Shown here: one piece after another, positions 53,406 through 62,984 of the stretch
Layout of the letters: the number at the start of each line of letters is the position of its first letter
Position numbering within the stretch: the stretch's first letter is position 1
Source of the DNA: Blastopirellula marina
GTDB lineage: Bacteria > Planctomycetota > Planctomycetia > Pirellulales > Pirellulaceae
DNA: 64,000 nucleotides
NCBI RefSeq assembly: GCF_002967765.1
Contig: NZ_PUHY01000010.1
Coordinates: forward strand, 62,001-126,000
Direction of reading: 5' to 3'
Notes under the pieces: generated by a model
The model's database searches: none
What the model was told of the DNA's origin: nothing
Seen by the model: the letters and a program-made list of their open reading frames with translations, nothing else
Made by a program: the position numbers and the translations under genes

Positions 53406-54041
53406 CTTTCTTTCATTTTCTCACACCGGGAGGCTCTCTCCCGGTCGGATCCTCGGGCGTGTCTGGTACCGAGGTGCATTTCTGTCAAGATTTTCGTACA
53501 TTTTTCATTGTGCTCATTCTTGCGCCAGATTAATTTTCAGTTTTTTCCTATACACCCTTCTGCGGCATTTACGCAAGCTGCGAAGGTCCAGGCGAAAAAT
53601 GAGCCGACTTGGACTAGGCTTAAAGGGGAAACCCCCTGCGGGAGTGCCGCAAGCGGATTGCCGTAAGTGTTTGGAAATTCCGTGTTTTTTGGGCTCCGGA
53701 TTCCGGATACTAAGACCATTGCGGGTGTCCGCCCTAGCAATTTTCATGGGTTAAGTTAACCTATCTCTAGTGGGTGGTATGCTTTGTCAGCCATAACACC
53801 ACGGGGGTAGTCGAGTCATGTGCAAGGATTTTTTCGTCATTACCGCGATGGCACCGACTCGGAATGATAGATGGGCAAAATCAACAACAACAAATTGGAC
53901 AAGTGCCGTATCGCCTGCATCCGCCGGCCAGTAGATGCAACAACCACGGAACCTAATTGCCAACCGATTGGGAACTCGTGCCTAGGGAAATGCTTCCAAG
54001 ACTTCGTGATGCGGACCTAACGAGATGATGTGGAGTAATTG
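53406..54041. other. Gene-free gap with several hairpins
   Basis: 636 bases. An 8-bp hairpin ACCGGGAG/CTCCCGGT (53425-53445) follows the tRNA, probably its terminator. Later come GGGG-AAA-CCCC (53625-53635) and TGCGG/CCGCA (53637-53651) and a GGAAATTCC-TTTTTT region near 53673-53690. No protein gene or known RNA was recognised. Confidence 0.5.
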
Positions 54042-54674
54042 ATGGCTATTCGACTGTTAGTTGCGGATGACCATGAAGTTGTCCGATTCGGACTAAGAAC
54101 TCTTGTCGCCGATAGCGATATCGAAATTGTGGGAGAAGCCGCCACCGGTGACTCCGCGATATCAATGGTCGATGAAGTCAAACCGGACGTGGTACTGCTG
54201 GATATTCGCATGCCTGATGGAGACGGCCTGACTACCCTGGGTCGCCTCAAACTCGATCACCCCAATTTGGCGATCCTCGTCCTTTCGACCTACGACAACC
54301 CGACCTACGTGGCTCGCGCCGTCGCTTTGGGCGCTGCCGGTTACGTCTTGAAGGGAGACCCCAAGGATCGTTTGCTGGACGCAATCCGCACCGCACACCG
54401 TGGTGAAAACGCTTGGACCCGCGATGAACTTCGTCGTGTGACGGGTGCTCTGGCAACCCCACGCCTGAACGCCGACGTCGAAGTGCCTCTCACCCAGCGT
54501 GAAAGCGAAGTCCTTCGCCAATTGGCGCTTGGATTGACCAACAAAGAAATCGCCCAAGCTTTGCATATCAGCTACGAGACGGTCAAAGAACACGTCCAGC
54601 ACATTCTTCGCAAAGTTGGCGTTTCCGATCGTACCCAGGCAGCCGTCTGGGCGGTACGCAAAGGCCTTGTGTAA
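54042..54674 (+). CDS. NarL/FixJ-type response regulator
   Basis: 210 residues. Receiver: Asp-Asp in VADDHEVVRFG, the phosphorylated Asp in VLLDIRMPDGDG (about residue 55), and the Lys in GYVLKGD. Output: LuxR-type helix-turn-helix QRESEVLRQLALGLTNKEIAQALHISYETVKEHV (residues 152-186). It binds DNA when phosphorylated. No histidine kinase is within the window, so it is orphan here. ATG 54042 has GGAG seven bases upstream. A terminator lies past its stop. Confidence 0.95.
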   Translation: MAIRLLVADDHEVVRFGLRTLVADSDIEIVGEAATGDSAISMVDEVKPDVVLLDIRMPDGDGLTTLGRLKLDHPNLAILVLSTYDNPTYVARAVALGAAGYVLKGDPKDRLLDAIRTAHRGENAWTRDELRRVTGALATPRLNADVEVPLTQRESEVLRQLALGLTNKEIAQALHISYETVKEHVQHILRKVGVSDRTQAAVWAVRKGLV

Positions 54675-54716
54675 CGATATCGGGCGATTTCAACTCGACT
54701 AATGTCTAACTCGTTC

Positions 54717-54746
54717 AGGCGACGTGGGTAATTGCACGTCGCCTGA
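54717..54746 (+). terminator. Stem-loop terminator after the response regulator
   Basis: Perfect 11-bp stem CAGGCGACGTG/CACGTCGCCTG (54717-54727, 54736-54746) with an 8-base loop, 43 bases past the stop. The following run is only ATAACATTT, so it may need Rho or act as a barrier. Confidence 0.55.
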
Positions 54747-54797
54747 TAACATTTACGATGGGTGGCTCCTACCTTTCTTCTGCCCGAAAGAGCCACC

Positions 54798-56150
54798 ATG
54801 ACCAAGCCTACCGATATCGTCGTCCGCGAAGTTCTGCCTTCGACGGAAACCATTCAGTATCGCTCTCCGATGAAATTTGGCGGGCGAGTCGTCACGGATG
54901 TCACGCTTTTTAACGTCGACGTCACCGTCGAGACGCGTGACGGAAAAGTCGGTAAAGGCTTCGGCTCGATGACGATGGGCAACGTCTGGGGATGGCCATC
55001 GCAGAAGGTCGAGAGCGGCGAGACACTGGCCTCGCTTGTGGAAGTCGCCAACCGCTTTGCCGGCCGAGCAGCCACCTTGTCGGAAGCCGCTCACCCGCTG
55101 CAACATGCCCGTTCGCTGCACGGTCCATTGCTGGAAATTGGCAAGCAGGTCGAGGCAGATCGCTCGCTGCCTGAGGCCATTCCAATGTTGGCTTTACTGG
55201 TCGCCGCCAGTCCGATTGATGCTGCGATCCACGATGCATATGGCAAGGCCCTGGGCCTGAACAGCTACAATACGTTGGGCGCCGAGTACATCAATGAAGA
55301 TCTGAGCAGCTTCCTGAACGCCGACTTCCAGGGAGAGTACCTCGATCACTATACTTCGCGCGAGCCACAAGCAAAAATGCCGCTTTATCACCTGGTTGGC
55401 GCGCTCGATCCTCTGGACGATAGCGAACTGGAATCCCCCGTCGGAGATGGCCTCCCAGAGACATTGGCCGATTGGATTTTGGCCGATGGGCTCTCTCACC
55501 TGAAAATCAAGCTGAACGGTGACGACCTGGCCTGGGATGTTGCGCGTGTGGCGAAGATTGACTCCGTTTCGAGCAATGTCCAAGCAGGGCGAGGCCTCGA
55601 TGCCTGGTACTATTCGCTCGACTTCAACGAGAAGTGCGCCAGCGTTGACTATGTGCTCGAGTTCCTGGCCAAGTTGAAAGAGACCAGCCCCAACGCGCTC
55701 GATCGAGTGCAATATATCGAGCAGCCAACACATCGCGACCTGAAGAAGCATCCCGAAAACAAGATGCACGCGGCCGCGAAAATCAAGCCGGTCGTGATCG
55801 ACGAATCGCTGATCGACCTGGAAAGCCTTTTCCTGGCTCGTGAGCAAGGTTACAGTGGCGTTGCCCTCAAAGCCTGTAAGGGACACTCGGAAGCACTCTT
55901 AATGGGTGCTGCGGCGCAGAAGTACGGTCTGTTTCTATGTGTGCAGGACCTGACTTGCCCCGGAGCATCGTTCCTACATTCAGCCAGCCTGGCAGCCAGA
56001 ATTCCAACGATCGCGGCGATCGAAGGAAATGGCCGACAATATTGTCCGGCCGGAAACGAAGCTTGGCGCAAGCAATTTCCGTCGATGTTTGAGATCACCG
56101 ACGGAACTGTCGGGACCGGCGTGTTAACCGGTCCCGGGCTAGGCTTTTAG
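54798..56150 (+). CDS. Enolase-superfamily protein (mandelate racemase/muconate lactonizing type)
   Basis: About 450 residues. The capping domain (MKFGGRVVTDVTLFNVDVTVE) is followed by a barrel with the K-x-K pair in LSHLKIKLNGDD, IEQPTHRDLKKHPENKMHA, VVIDESLIDLESL and SGVALKACKGHSEALLM. Metal-binding Asp/Glu appear at DxN, IEQP and IDES in order, though the first Asp is unclear. It is likely a racemase, dehydratase or epimerase for a sugar acid or dipeptide. ATG 54798 is used over GTG 54762. No functional partner is adjacent. Confidence 0.8.
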   Translation: MTKPTDIVVREVLPSTETIQYRSPMKFGGRVVTDVTLFNVDVTVETRDGKVGKGFGSMTMGNVWGWPSQKVESGETLASLVEVANRFAGRAATLSEAAHPLQHARSLHGPLLEIGKQVEADRSLPEAIPMLALLVAASPIDAAIHDAYGKALGLNSYNTLGAEYINEDLSSFLNADFQGEYLDHYTSREPQAKMPLYHLVGALDPLDDSELESPVGDGLPETLADWILADGLSHLKIKLNGDDLAWDVARVAKIDSVSSNVQAGRGLDAWYYSLDFNEKCASVDYVLEFLAKLKETSPNALDRVQYIEQPTHRDLKKHPENKMHAAAKIKPVVIDESLIDLESLFLAREQGYSGVALKACKGHSEALLMGAAAQKYGLFLCVQDLTCPGASFLHSASLAARIPTIAAIEGNGRQYCPAGNEAWRKQFPSMFEITDGTVGTGVLTGPGLGF

Positions 56151-56169
56151 ATCGCTTGGCTCAAACCAA

Positions 56170-56595
56170 TTAGAACTGGCGAGGACCGCCGGTTACTGGC
56201 GTCGCAGCCTGGCGATAGAACGTTTCGTAGTGAACGTCGTACGGCAGGTTCGATTCGTGAGCCGAGTAGCGGTACATCATGGGCACTGCGTTCGCGGTCG
56301 GACGCAAGTTGCTGATACCGTACCATTGCTGCGAGAACAAGCGAGCACGACGAGCAGCTGCCGTCAGCTCAGCACGACGACGTCGAGCCAAAGCAGGGTC
56401 GTCGTAGCGACGCATCTCTTGAAGGTAGAACCACATCTCTGGAGTGGCGTTCCCCAGCGAAGGGATCTCGTCCACCGAAACGGGCTTGTTGGCCGTTGTC
56501 TCGTTGTTGTCGACAACCTTCATTTCTTGGGCGTTGACCTGAGTGGTCATGGCAACGATGGCCAAAACAAAAGTGAAGGGGATCAGCTTGGTCAT
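56170..56595 (-). CDS. Exported hypothetical protein, Arg/Tyr-rich
   Basis: 141 residues. Signal peptide MTKLIPFTFVLAIVAMTTQVNAQ, then a charged region with a helical stretch MRRYDDPALARRRRAELTAAARRARLF and a C-terminus rich in Tyr. ATG 56595 is preferred, with GGAG nine bases upstream. Composition suggests a short envelope-located protein. It converges with the enolase-superfamily gene. No family known. Confidence 0.55.
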   Translation of the reverse strand: MTKLIPFTFVLAIVAMTTQVNAQEMKVVDNNETTANKPVSVDEIPSLGNATPEMWFYLQEMRRYDDPALARRRRAELTAAARRARLFSQQWYGISNLRPTANAVPMMYRYSAHESNLPYDVHYETFYRQAATPVTGGPRQF

Positions 56596-56875
56596 TCTGT
56601 ATCTACTCCAGGATGATGGTTGTCGTCGCAATCTTGGGTACAGATTGGGTCACTCTGGATCGGCAACCGGACATACTACGTCTCTAAGAGTCGGCCAAAA
56701 TTGGTGCGAAAGATCGGCAAATTCAGAATTTCCAGGCACAGAAATAAGAGCCTGCCCGCAAGCTTCAACCAGCTTTCCTACATCGCCAGGCACGCCGCGA
56801 TAGCACTGCATTCAGCGGCATCTTAATGAGCACGCAGCGATCGAGTTCGCTAGCAACAATCCGCTTCAACCGCTG

Positions 56876-58951
56876 TTAAGAAGCACCCTTTTTAGGACGC
56901 GGGATCTTTCCGCCGCCGCGCGTTCGACGCCCCTTCTTACGGCCTCGCCCACCTTCTTTCGTATCGACGTCGCTCTTCTTTTTACCGATCTGATCTTCCA
57001 TTTTGGTAATCCGATCGCGAATCGCGGCGGCTCGCTCAAACTCGAGATTCTCGGCCGCATCCAGCATTTCCTGCTGCAGCTCCGAAATGTACTCCTTGGT
57101 GATAATCTCCGAATCGTCCGTTCGCCCGACCGCTTCGTTGGCTTTGCGATGAGCGTCTGCTTCCGATTCGATACCGCGGCGGATGTTCTTTTTAATTGTC
57201 TCCGGCGTGATGCCGTGCTCTTCGTTGTACGCCTGTTGGATTTCACGTCGGCGAGCGGTTTCGTCGATGGCGCTTTGCATTGCGGCGGTCACGCGATCGG
57301 CATACATGATCACCTTGGCATTCACGTTACGTGCCGAACGTCCAATCGTTTGAATTAACGAAGTCTCACTCCGTAAGAAGCCTTCTTTGTCGGCATCCAA
57401 AATCGCGACCAGCGACACTTCGGGAAGGTCTAAACCTTCTCGCAACAGGTTCACCCCGACCAGACAATCGAACTTTCCTTCACGCAGATCACGTAAAAGC
57501 TCGACTCGCTCGAACGCGTCGAGCTCGCTGTGCAGCCACTTACAGGGCACACCTTGCTCGTTGAAATAATGCGAGAGATCTTCGGCCAAACGCTTGGTGA
57601 GCGTCGTAACCAAGGTTCGATCACCGGCCGCCACGCGGGCCTTAATTTCTTCCAGCAAATGGGGGACTTGGCCTCTTGCGGGGCAGACTTCCACCACCGG
57701 ATCAAGCAGCCCAGTCGGACGAATGATCTGTTCGACCACTTCGCCGGTGGTCTTTTCCAGTTCGTAATTGGACGGGGTCGCCGAGACGAAGACGGTTTGA
57801 TTGAGGATATTCTCCCATTCCTCGAACTTCAGCGGACGGTTATCCAAGGCACTGGGAAGGCGGAAACCATGCTCAACGAGATTCATCTTCCGACTGCGGT
57901 CGCCGTGATACATCGCCGAGATCTGTGAAACGGTCACATGCGATTCGTCAACGAACAGCAAGAAGTCTTTCGGGAAGAAGTCGTACAACGTGCTCGGGGG
58001 CGCTCCTCGCGGACGTCCTGACAGAGGCTGGCTGTAGTTCTCGATGCCAGGGCAGAAACCGACTTCCTGCATCATTTCGAGGTCGAAACGGGTCCGGGCG
58101 TTCAATCGCTGGGCTTCCAGTAGCTTGCCGGCTTGTTTCAGTTCTTCCAAGCGCCCGTTTAACTCGGCTCGGATGTTCTTTACGGCCTTCTCAATTCGCT
58201 CTTCCGGCATCACAAAGTGCTTAGCCGGGTAGATGAACAGTTGATCTTGCTGGGCAATGATCTCGCCGGTGGTCGGGTTGATGATCGCTAGTTGTTCAAC
58301 CTCATCTCCCCACAACTCAATGCGATAAGCGAACTCTTCGTAGGAAGGCCAGATCTCCAGACAATCGCCTCGAACGCGAAACTTCGAGCGTTCGAAGGAG
58401 ATATCGTTACGTTCGTACAAGATGTCGACCAACCTCGACAAGATATCGTCCCGGTCGACGATTTGCCCCTTGGTGATGCTGACCATCATCTTCTTGTAGT
58501 CGTCTGGCGAACCCAAGCCATAGATACTGGAAACGCTAGCAACAATAATTACATCACGACGGCTGACCAGAGCGCTGGTTGAAGCAAGCCGGAGACGATC
58601 GATCTCGTCGTTAATCGAGGCGTCTTTCTCGATATAGATGTCACGCTGCGGAATGTAGGCTTCCGGCTGGTAATAGTCGTAATAGCTGACGAAGTAGTGG
58701 ACGGCGTTGTTGGGGAAGAAGTCTTTGAATTCCGAGTACAGCTGAGCCGCAAGCGTTTTGTTGTGCGAAATGACCAGAGTAGGGCGCTGCAGATTCTGAA
58801 TGACGTTCGCCATGGTGAACGTCTTACCCGAACCAGTCACCCCGAGCAGACACTGGTGTGGCTTGCCCTCTTTGATGCCCTGAGTCAACGCTTCGATCGC
58901 GGCAGGCTGGTCGCCGGCCGGCTTGAATGCGGACGCTAGCTGAAATTCCAC
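56876..58951 (-). CDS. uvrB: Excinuclease ABC subunit UvrB
   Basis: 691 residues. UvrB is the damage-verifying helicase of nucleotide excision repair. Walker A is [13 protein letters not shown] near residue 38. The beta-hairpin segment [21 protein letters not shown] is intact, as is the DESH motif in [13 protein letters not shown]. The C-terminal UVR domain ([12 protein letters not shown]) binds UvrC, followed by a Lys/Arg-rich tail. The start is GTG at 58951 with GGGAG five bases upstream. A fold-back repeat ends 14 bases before the start codon. Confidence 0.96.
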   Translation of the reverse strand: MEFQLASAFKPAGDQPAAIEALTQGIKEGKPHQCLLGVTGSGKTFTMANVIQNLQRPTLVISHNKTLAAQLYSEFKDFFPNNAVHYFVSYYDYYQPEAYIPQRDIYIEKDASINDEIDRLRLASTSALVSRRDVIIVASVSSIYGLGSPDDYKKMMVSITKGQIVDRDDILSRLVDILYERNDISFERSKFRVRGDCLEIWPSYEEFAYRIELWGDEVEQLAIINPTTGEIIAQQDQLFIYPAKHFVMPEERIEKAVKNIRAELNGRLEELKQAGKLLEAQRLNARTRFDLEMMQEVGFCPGIENYSQPLSGRPRGAPPSTLYDFFPKDFLLFVDESHVTVSQISAMYHGDRSRKMNLVEHGFRLPSALDNRPLKFEEWENILNQTVFVSATPSNYELEKTTGEVVEQIIRPTGLLDPVVEVCPARGQVPHLLEEIKARVAAGDRTLVTTLTKRLAEDLSHYFNEQGVPCKWLHSELDAFERVELLRDLREGKFDCLVGVNLLREGLDLPEVSLVAILDADKEGFLRSETSLIQTIGRSARNVNAKVIMYADRVTAAMQSAIDETARRREIQQAYNEEHGITPETIKKNIRRGIESEADAHRKANEAVGRTDDSEIITKEYISELQQEMLDAAENLEFERAAAIRDRITKMEDQIGKKKSDVDTKEGGRGRKKGRRTRGGGKIPRPKKGAS

Positions 58952-58965
58952 TACGTCTCCCTTAT

Positions 58966-59124
58966 CAGCCTGTTGAAGTTCTCAGATCGGCTACGTAATT
59001 GAGATTGGGGCGATTGCGGCGTTGTGACTTCCTCGACATATCTAGTGGATATGCCTGCGGACTCACGCCTTGCCCTCGCCCCAATCTTAATGACTCGCTA
59101 ACGAAGCAGAAAATCAACAGACTG
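58966..59124. repeat. Dispersed fold-back repeat, copy 3 (inverted)
   Basis: About 159 bp, in opposite orientation to copies 1 and 2. The pairing of GAGATTGGGGCG with CGCCCCAATCTT is nearly perfect. It is 14 bases from the uvrB start codon and separates uvrB from the TPR gene. Confidence 0.85.
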
Positions 59125-59214
59125 TTATCTCTGTTCGTGGCGGCTTCCTGCCCGGGGCCAAGCCCCAGGCAGAATCTTTCCATTCTAACGAGTCGGACAC
59201 CGCCGTGCCGCCGA

Positions 59215-59541
59215 CTATTCCCCCAAACTGCCGAGGGATGCCAGCAATTCGGCCATTTCTCCGGCCGCGTGGCCGTCGCCTTGAGCACGGGCGATCTCGA
59301 CACCTTCGCGAAGAACCGAACGGGATTCCTCGATTTCACCCATTTCTGCCAGCATTTGTCCGCACATGAACCAGGCGGCAACGTAGGGGGGCGTTCCCTT
59401 CATCAAGGTTTCAAACTGCTGGCGTGCCTCGTCATGGCTTCCTTCCTTGCGCAGTTCCATGGCCAGGCCATACCTCAGGAAGGTGTCGTTGGGATCGCTC
59501 TCGAGGAGGCTGAGAATTTGCTCTTTGCGTGAATTAGCCAC
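59215..59541 (-). CDS. Small tetratricopeptide-repeat protein
   Basis: 108 residues. Two to three TPR-like helix pairs: NDTFLRYGLAMELRKEGSHDEARQQFE and the next, AAWFMCGQMLAEMGEIEESRSVLREGVEIARAQGD. It probably mediates protein binding in the cytoplasm. The start is GTG 59541. It may be upstream in the same transcript as uvrB, but a repeat copy lies between. Function not assignable. Confidence 0.75.
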   Translation of the reverse strand: MANSRKEQILSLLESDPNDTFLRYGLAMELRKEGSHDEARQQFETLMKGTPPYVAAWFMCGQMLAEMGEIEESRSVLREGVEIARAQGDGHAAGEMAELLASLGSLGE

Positions 59542-59707
59542 GAAGTCGTTACTCTTTCAAGGATTACGTCGAACCAGCACATCCGGAAAAGGATGCCCAA
59601 ACCATCCATTCTCTAAAATCCGAACATTTCTTTAAACCACTAATCTCGAAATGGCCGATACCGAGAAAGGAATTCTCATATTGTTTTGATGGGCGACAGG
59701 AAATTCA

Positions 59708-61933
59708 ATGATGCATCGTAGCGCACTTCTAGGCACCGCAGGAATGATTGTCCTCGCCGCCTTCGGCCACGTTGTCATTTCTGGAATTACATCTCAGGAA
59801 GCAGCCTCGGCGGAAACTCCCCGGGCCGAGGTAAGCGATCCCGCTCCGCCCATGCCGAGTCGATTTTCGGCTCCGGCGAGTTCGGTTCCCTTGCAACCCA
59901 TGCCAGCTCGTTTGAACGAGCCATCGCTGTACGGTTCGCCATCTGGCACCCGACTAACGGCGGGGGAGGACGAAGGACGACCATCCAGTCGACGCCGTGT
60001 CGTCCGTCCTGAAGCGATGGAGACCAAGCCAGAGCCGCAGCCAACTGCTGCCGAGCCGAAAGCAGGCCTACCGTCTTCGCTGGACGAAGCACTAAATCGC
60101 CTGAAATCGAATCCGCTTACCGTCGGCACCGACGAAAACGATGCCCTGGAACCAACCCCAGCGGCCCCCAAGCAGGAAGCCGAACAGCCTGCTCCAAAAC
60201 CGAATACGCCTCCGACTGCCAATCCGTATCGCTACCAGCCGTCGGCTGCGACGCCTGCCGCCAACGGCCCTGCCTCGATTGGGGCACCTGCCGTCAAAGC
60301 AGAACCGGAAGAGCAGAAGCAACCGAACATCACTTCGCAGCCAACTTCGATTCCACGTCAATCGTTGACTACGGCCGATCCTCCCGCGGCGGCTCCCGTT
60401 CAGAAACCAGCCGAGCCGGCAACCGGAAGCTTGTTCACTTTGAGCAGCCCAGCGATCGAAATTGAAACCACGGGACCGAAGTCGTTGGTGCTCGGCAAGC
60501 CGTCAAATTTCCGTGTCCATGCCCGCAACGCCGGGAGTGCCGATGCTCGCCAAGTGATCGTTTCGATGATCATGCCGCCCAGCGTTCAGTTGCAAGACAT
60601 TCGCGGTACGCTTGGTTCGCCACGCCAGATCGCCACGCAAAGTGGAGCGATGGCCGTACAGTGGGAAATTCCGATGCTGCCAGGACGTAGCGAAGGTTAC
60701 CTCGATTTGAAACTAGTCGCGATGCAAACGCGTCCATTTGAACTAGCGATTGAAGTCAGCTCGGCTCCACTTCAAGCCGCTTCGCCGATCACCGTTCTCG
60801 AACCACAACTGGCGATGGCCATTGATGGACCGACCGATATTTTGTTTGGCGATTCGCAGATCTTCAAAGTCATTGCTAAGAATACCGGTACCGGACCTGC
60901 TGAAAACGTCTCGATCACCATCATGCCGATCAAGAAGGGTCAGAACCCAACGGTTCTCGACTCCATTGGTACAATTGCTGCCGGTGACCAGAAGGTCATC
61001 GAACTCGAACTGACCGCCAAGCAGGCTGGCACGTTGCAACTGCGTGCAGAAACTTCGGCAGATAACGGCTTGATGGCTCAAGCGGCTCACGACGTGCTGG
61101 TTCGCCGAGCCGAACTAGCAGTTACTGCTCAAGGTCCTGGCATCAAATATGCCGCGACGACGGCGAACTACCAAGTGATGGTTGCCAACTCCGGTAACGC
61201 TCCGGCGAGCGACATCACGGTGGAAGCTCAGCTTCCGACTGGCTCGAAATTCCTTTCGGCTTCGCATGGTGGAACTCATGATGCGAACACCAATCGCGTG
61301 ACCTGGAAATTGGCCAGCCTCGAAGCCGGGACGCAGCAACCGCTGGAAGTTGTCGGCATGCTTCAGGTAGAAGGAAACAACATCCTGCAAGTGAGTGCCA
61401 ACGCCAATCAAGGTCTAACCAGCCGTCATGAGTTGATCACCCGTGTTGAATCGGTTGCCGACTTGAAGCTGCTGGTCAACGACCCAACTGGTCCGATTCC
61501 AATTGGGCAAGAAGTGGAATACGAATTCCATCTGACCAACCGTGGAACGAAAGAAGCTCGTGAAGTGCAAGTCACCGTTAGCTTTGGCAGCGGTATCGAA
61601 CCACTCTCGGTGGTCGGTGGTCGCGGCAACGTTCAAGGCGACAAGGTCCAACTTGCGACCATTCCCGCGGTGAACGCAGGACAAGAAATCGTCGTCAAAG
61701 TAAAGGCCCGCGGTCGTAGCGAAGGCAACCACACCTTCCGAGCAGAAGTCCGCTGCGACGACCCAACCACGCGTCTGGCGATCGAAGAATCGACTCACTT
61801 CTACGGCACAGCGATACAAACGGCTTCGCCGCAGGTGCCAGGTCGACCGCAATCGCCAACCAGCTTGGCTCCACCTGCCAGCCCAGCGGCTCCAACGTCG
61901 CTGAGCCCACCACCGTTCAGCCGCTACCAATAA
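59708..61933 (+). CDS. Large exported protein with DUF11-type repeats
   Basis: 741 residues. A hydrophobic N-terminus (LLGTAGMIVLAAFGHVVISG) acts as signal or anchor. A long Pro/Ala/Glu-rich, probably disordered, linker (about residues 30-245) follows. The C-terminal part contains about four DUF11/CARDB-like Ig repeats, seen in VHARNAGSADARQVIVSM, VIAKNTGTGPAENVSITIM, MVANSGNAPASDITVEAQL and FHLTNRGTKEAREVQVTV. Such proteins are cell-surface or periplasmic in planctomycetes, function unknown. AGGA is six bases ahead of the ATG. It converges with the NHL-type gene. Confidence 0.8.
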   Translation: MMHRSALLGTAGMIVLAAFGHVVISGITSQEAASAETPRAEVSDPAPPMPSRFSAPASSVPLQPMPARLNEPSLYGSPSGTRLTAGEDEGRPSSRRRVVRPEAMETKPEPQPTAAEPKAGLPSSLDEALNRLKSNPLTVGTDENDALEPTPAAPKQEAEQPAPKPNTPPTANPYRYQPSAATPAANGPASIGAPAVKAEPEEQKQPNITSQPTSIPRQSLTTADPPAAAPVQKPAEPATGSLFTLSSPAIEIETTGPKSLVLGKPSNFRVHARNAGSADARQVIVSMIMPPSVQLQDIRGTLGSPRQIATQSGAMAVQWEIPMLPGRSEGYLDLKLVAMQTRPFELAIEVSSAPLQAASPITVLEPQLAMAIDGPTDILFGDSQIFKVIAKNTGTGPAENVSITIMPIKKGQNPTVLDSIGTIAAGDQKVIELELTAKQAGTLQLRAETSADNGLMAQAAHDVLVRRAELAVTAQGPGIKYAATTANYQVMVANSGNAPASDITVEAQLPTGSKFLSASHGGTHDANTNRVTWKLASLEAGTQQPLEVVGMLQVEGNNILQVSANANQGLTSRHELITRVESVADLKLLVNDPTGPIPIGQEVEYEFHLTNRGTKEAREVQVTVSFGSGIEPLSVVGGRGNVQGDKVQLATIPAVNAGQEIVVKVKARGRSEGNHTFRAEVRCDDPTTRLAIEESTHFYGTAIQTASPQVPGRPQSPTSLAPPASPAAPTSLSPPPFSRYQ

Positions 61934-61936
61934 GTG

Positions 61937-62908
61937 TTACGGTGCGTGACGACTGATTAAGGGGCGAAGATCCAAACGGAAGATCGCCTCTTTGCTTGGG
62001 ATCGACATGAGTAGCGCATCTTGCCAAAGCGTTACGCCGAATACACGATCGCTGCAACACCCGATTGTTTCCAGCAACTTGCCGGAATTGGTGTCGATAA
62101 CCGCAATGTTCCCTTGATCCCACAAGGTAACGTACAGCCAGCCACGGCGGTCGATGGTCATATGCCCTAGCCGTCCGATCTCGGTTCCGTTATCCAGGTC
62201 GAGCATCGAATCAAGGAAGTAAGTTCGTGCCTTTTCCACGACACCATCTTCCTTTAAGGCAAACACGTTGATTCGCGAGCGTCCTGCTTCGGCGACGAAC
62301 AAGAATTTACCGTTAGAGCTCAGGCAAATTCCCGTCGGCTGATCTAGACCGTCCGCCACAAGCGTAGGGCGATTGGTTGCGACATCGAACCGATACACCG
62401 CGCCATTCGGCGTTTCCAACGAAGAACTATCCGGCTCTGAGAAGTAAATATTGCCACCAGGCCCGACGGCAATGGCGAACAGCGAATCGAAGCGACGTCC
62501 TTGAATTCGATCGACCACCACGCTGACCATCATGGTCTCAGGGTTCCAGCGAAAGATCTTTCCTTGTTGCGAATCGAGCGTCAGCACACGCCCATCGCCA
62601 TCTAAGGCCAGGCCAACCAGTGGAAGCTTCGTATCTTGTCCCATCGCTGCCGGGACTTCAAACAGAATTGATGCACCTGTTTCGGCGTTGATTTGCCCGA
62701 CGGTGCCGGCATGGCGATAGTTGGTCGCCAAAACGTTTCCTTCGCCATCGCACCGAATTGCCGAATGATCCACCAAGCCGGTGGCGAATAATTCCGGAAC
62801 GTTTGTGGTTGGCGTTACCGCTTCGTCAGCCACTAAGATGCTACACGTCAACCAGATGCTGGCCGCCAGCAGTAGAGCAGGGGAGCGAAGTGGAAGATGT
62901 ATGCTCAT
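61937..62908 (-). CDS. Exported SMP-30/NHL-type beta-propeller protein
   Basis: 323 residues. A signal peptide (SPALLLAASIWLTCSILVADE) is followed by repeated propeller blades: AIRCDGEGNVLATNYR, VGPGGNIYFSEPDSSS, TGICLSSNGKFLFVAEAGRSRINVF and MTIDRRGWLYVTLWDQGNIAVID. It resembles gluconolactonase-type SMP-30 proteins, but catalytic metal ligands cannot be assigned by eye. It may bind sugar or simply form a scaffold. Three bases separate it from the converging DUF11-type gene. Confidence 0.75.
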   Translation of the reverse strand: MSIHLPLRSPALLLAASIWLTCSILVADEAVTPTTNVPELFATGLVDHSAIRCDGEGNVLATNYRHAGTVGQINAETGASILFEVPAAMGQDTKLPLVGLALDGDGRVLTLDSQQGKIFRWNPETMMVSVVVDRIQGRRFDSLFAIAVGPGGNIYFSEPDSSSLETPNGAVYRFDVATNRPTLVADGLDQPTGICLSSNGKFLFVAEAGRSRINVFALKEDGVVEKARTYFLDSMLDLDNGTEIGRLGHMTIDRRGWLYVTLWDQGNIAVIDTNSGKLLETIGCCSDRVFGVTLWQDALLMSIPSKEAIFRLDLRPLISRHAP

Positions 62909-62984
62909 GATGCAAGTACGAAATCAAGGACACGAAGAGACGATCCTTGTCTCGATAACCCTGCCATGGGCTGTTCGCCTCGGG

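Noticed and set aside
53365-53754. 129-codon plus-strand frame starting inside tRNA-Cys
   Set aside because: It begins within the tRNA gene, is rich in Arg/Ser/Leu in a frame typical of non-coding DNA, and lacks a start signal.
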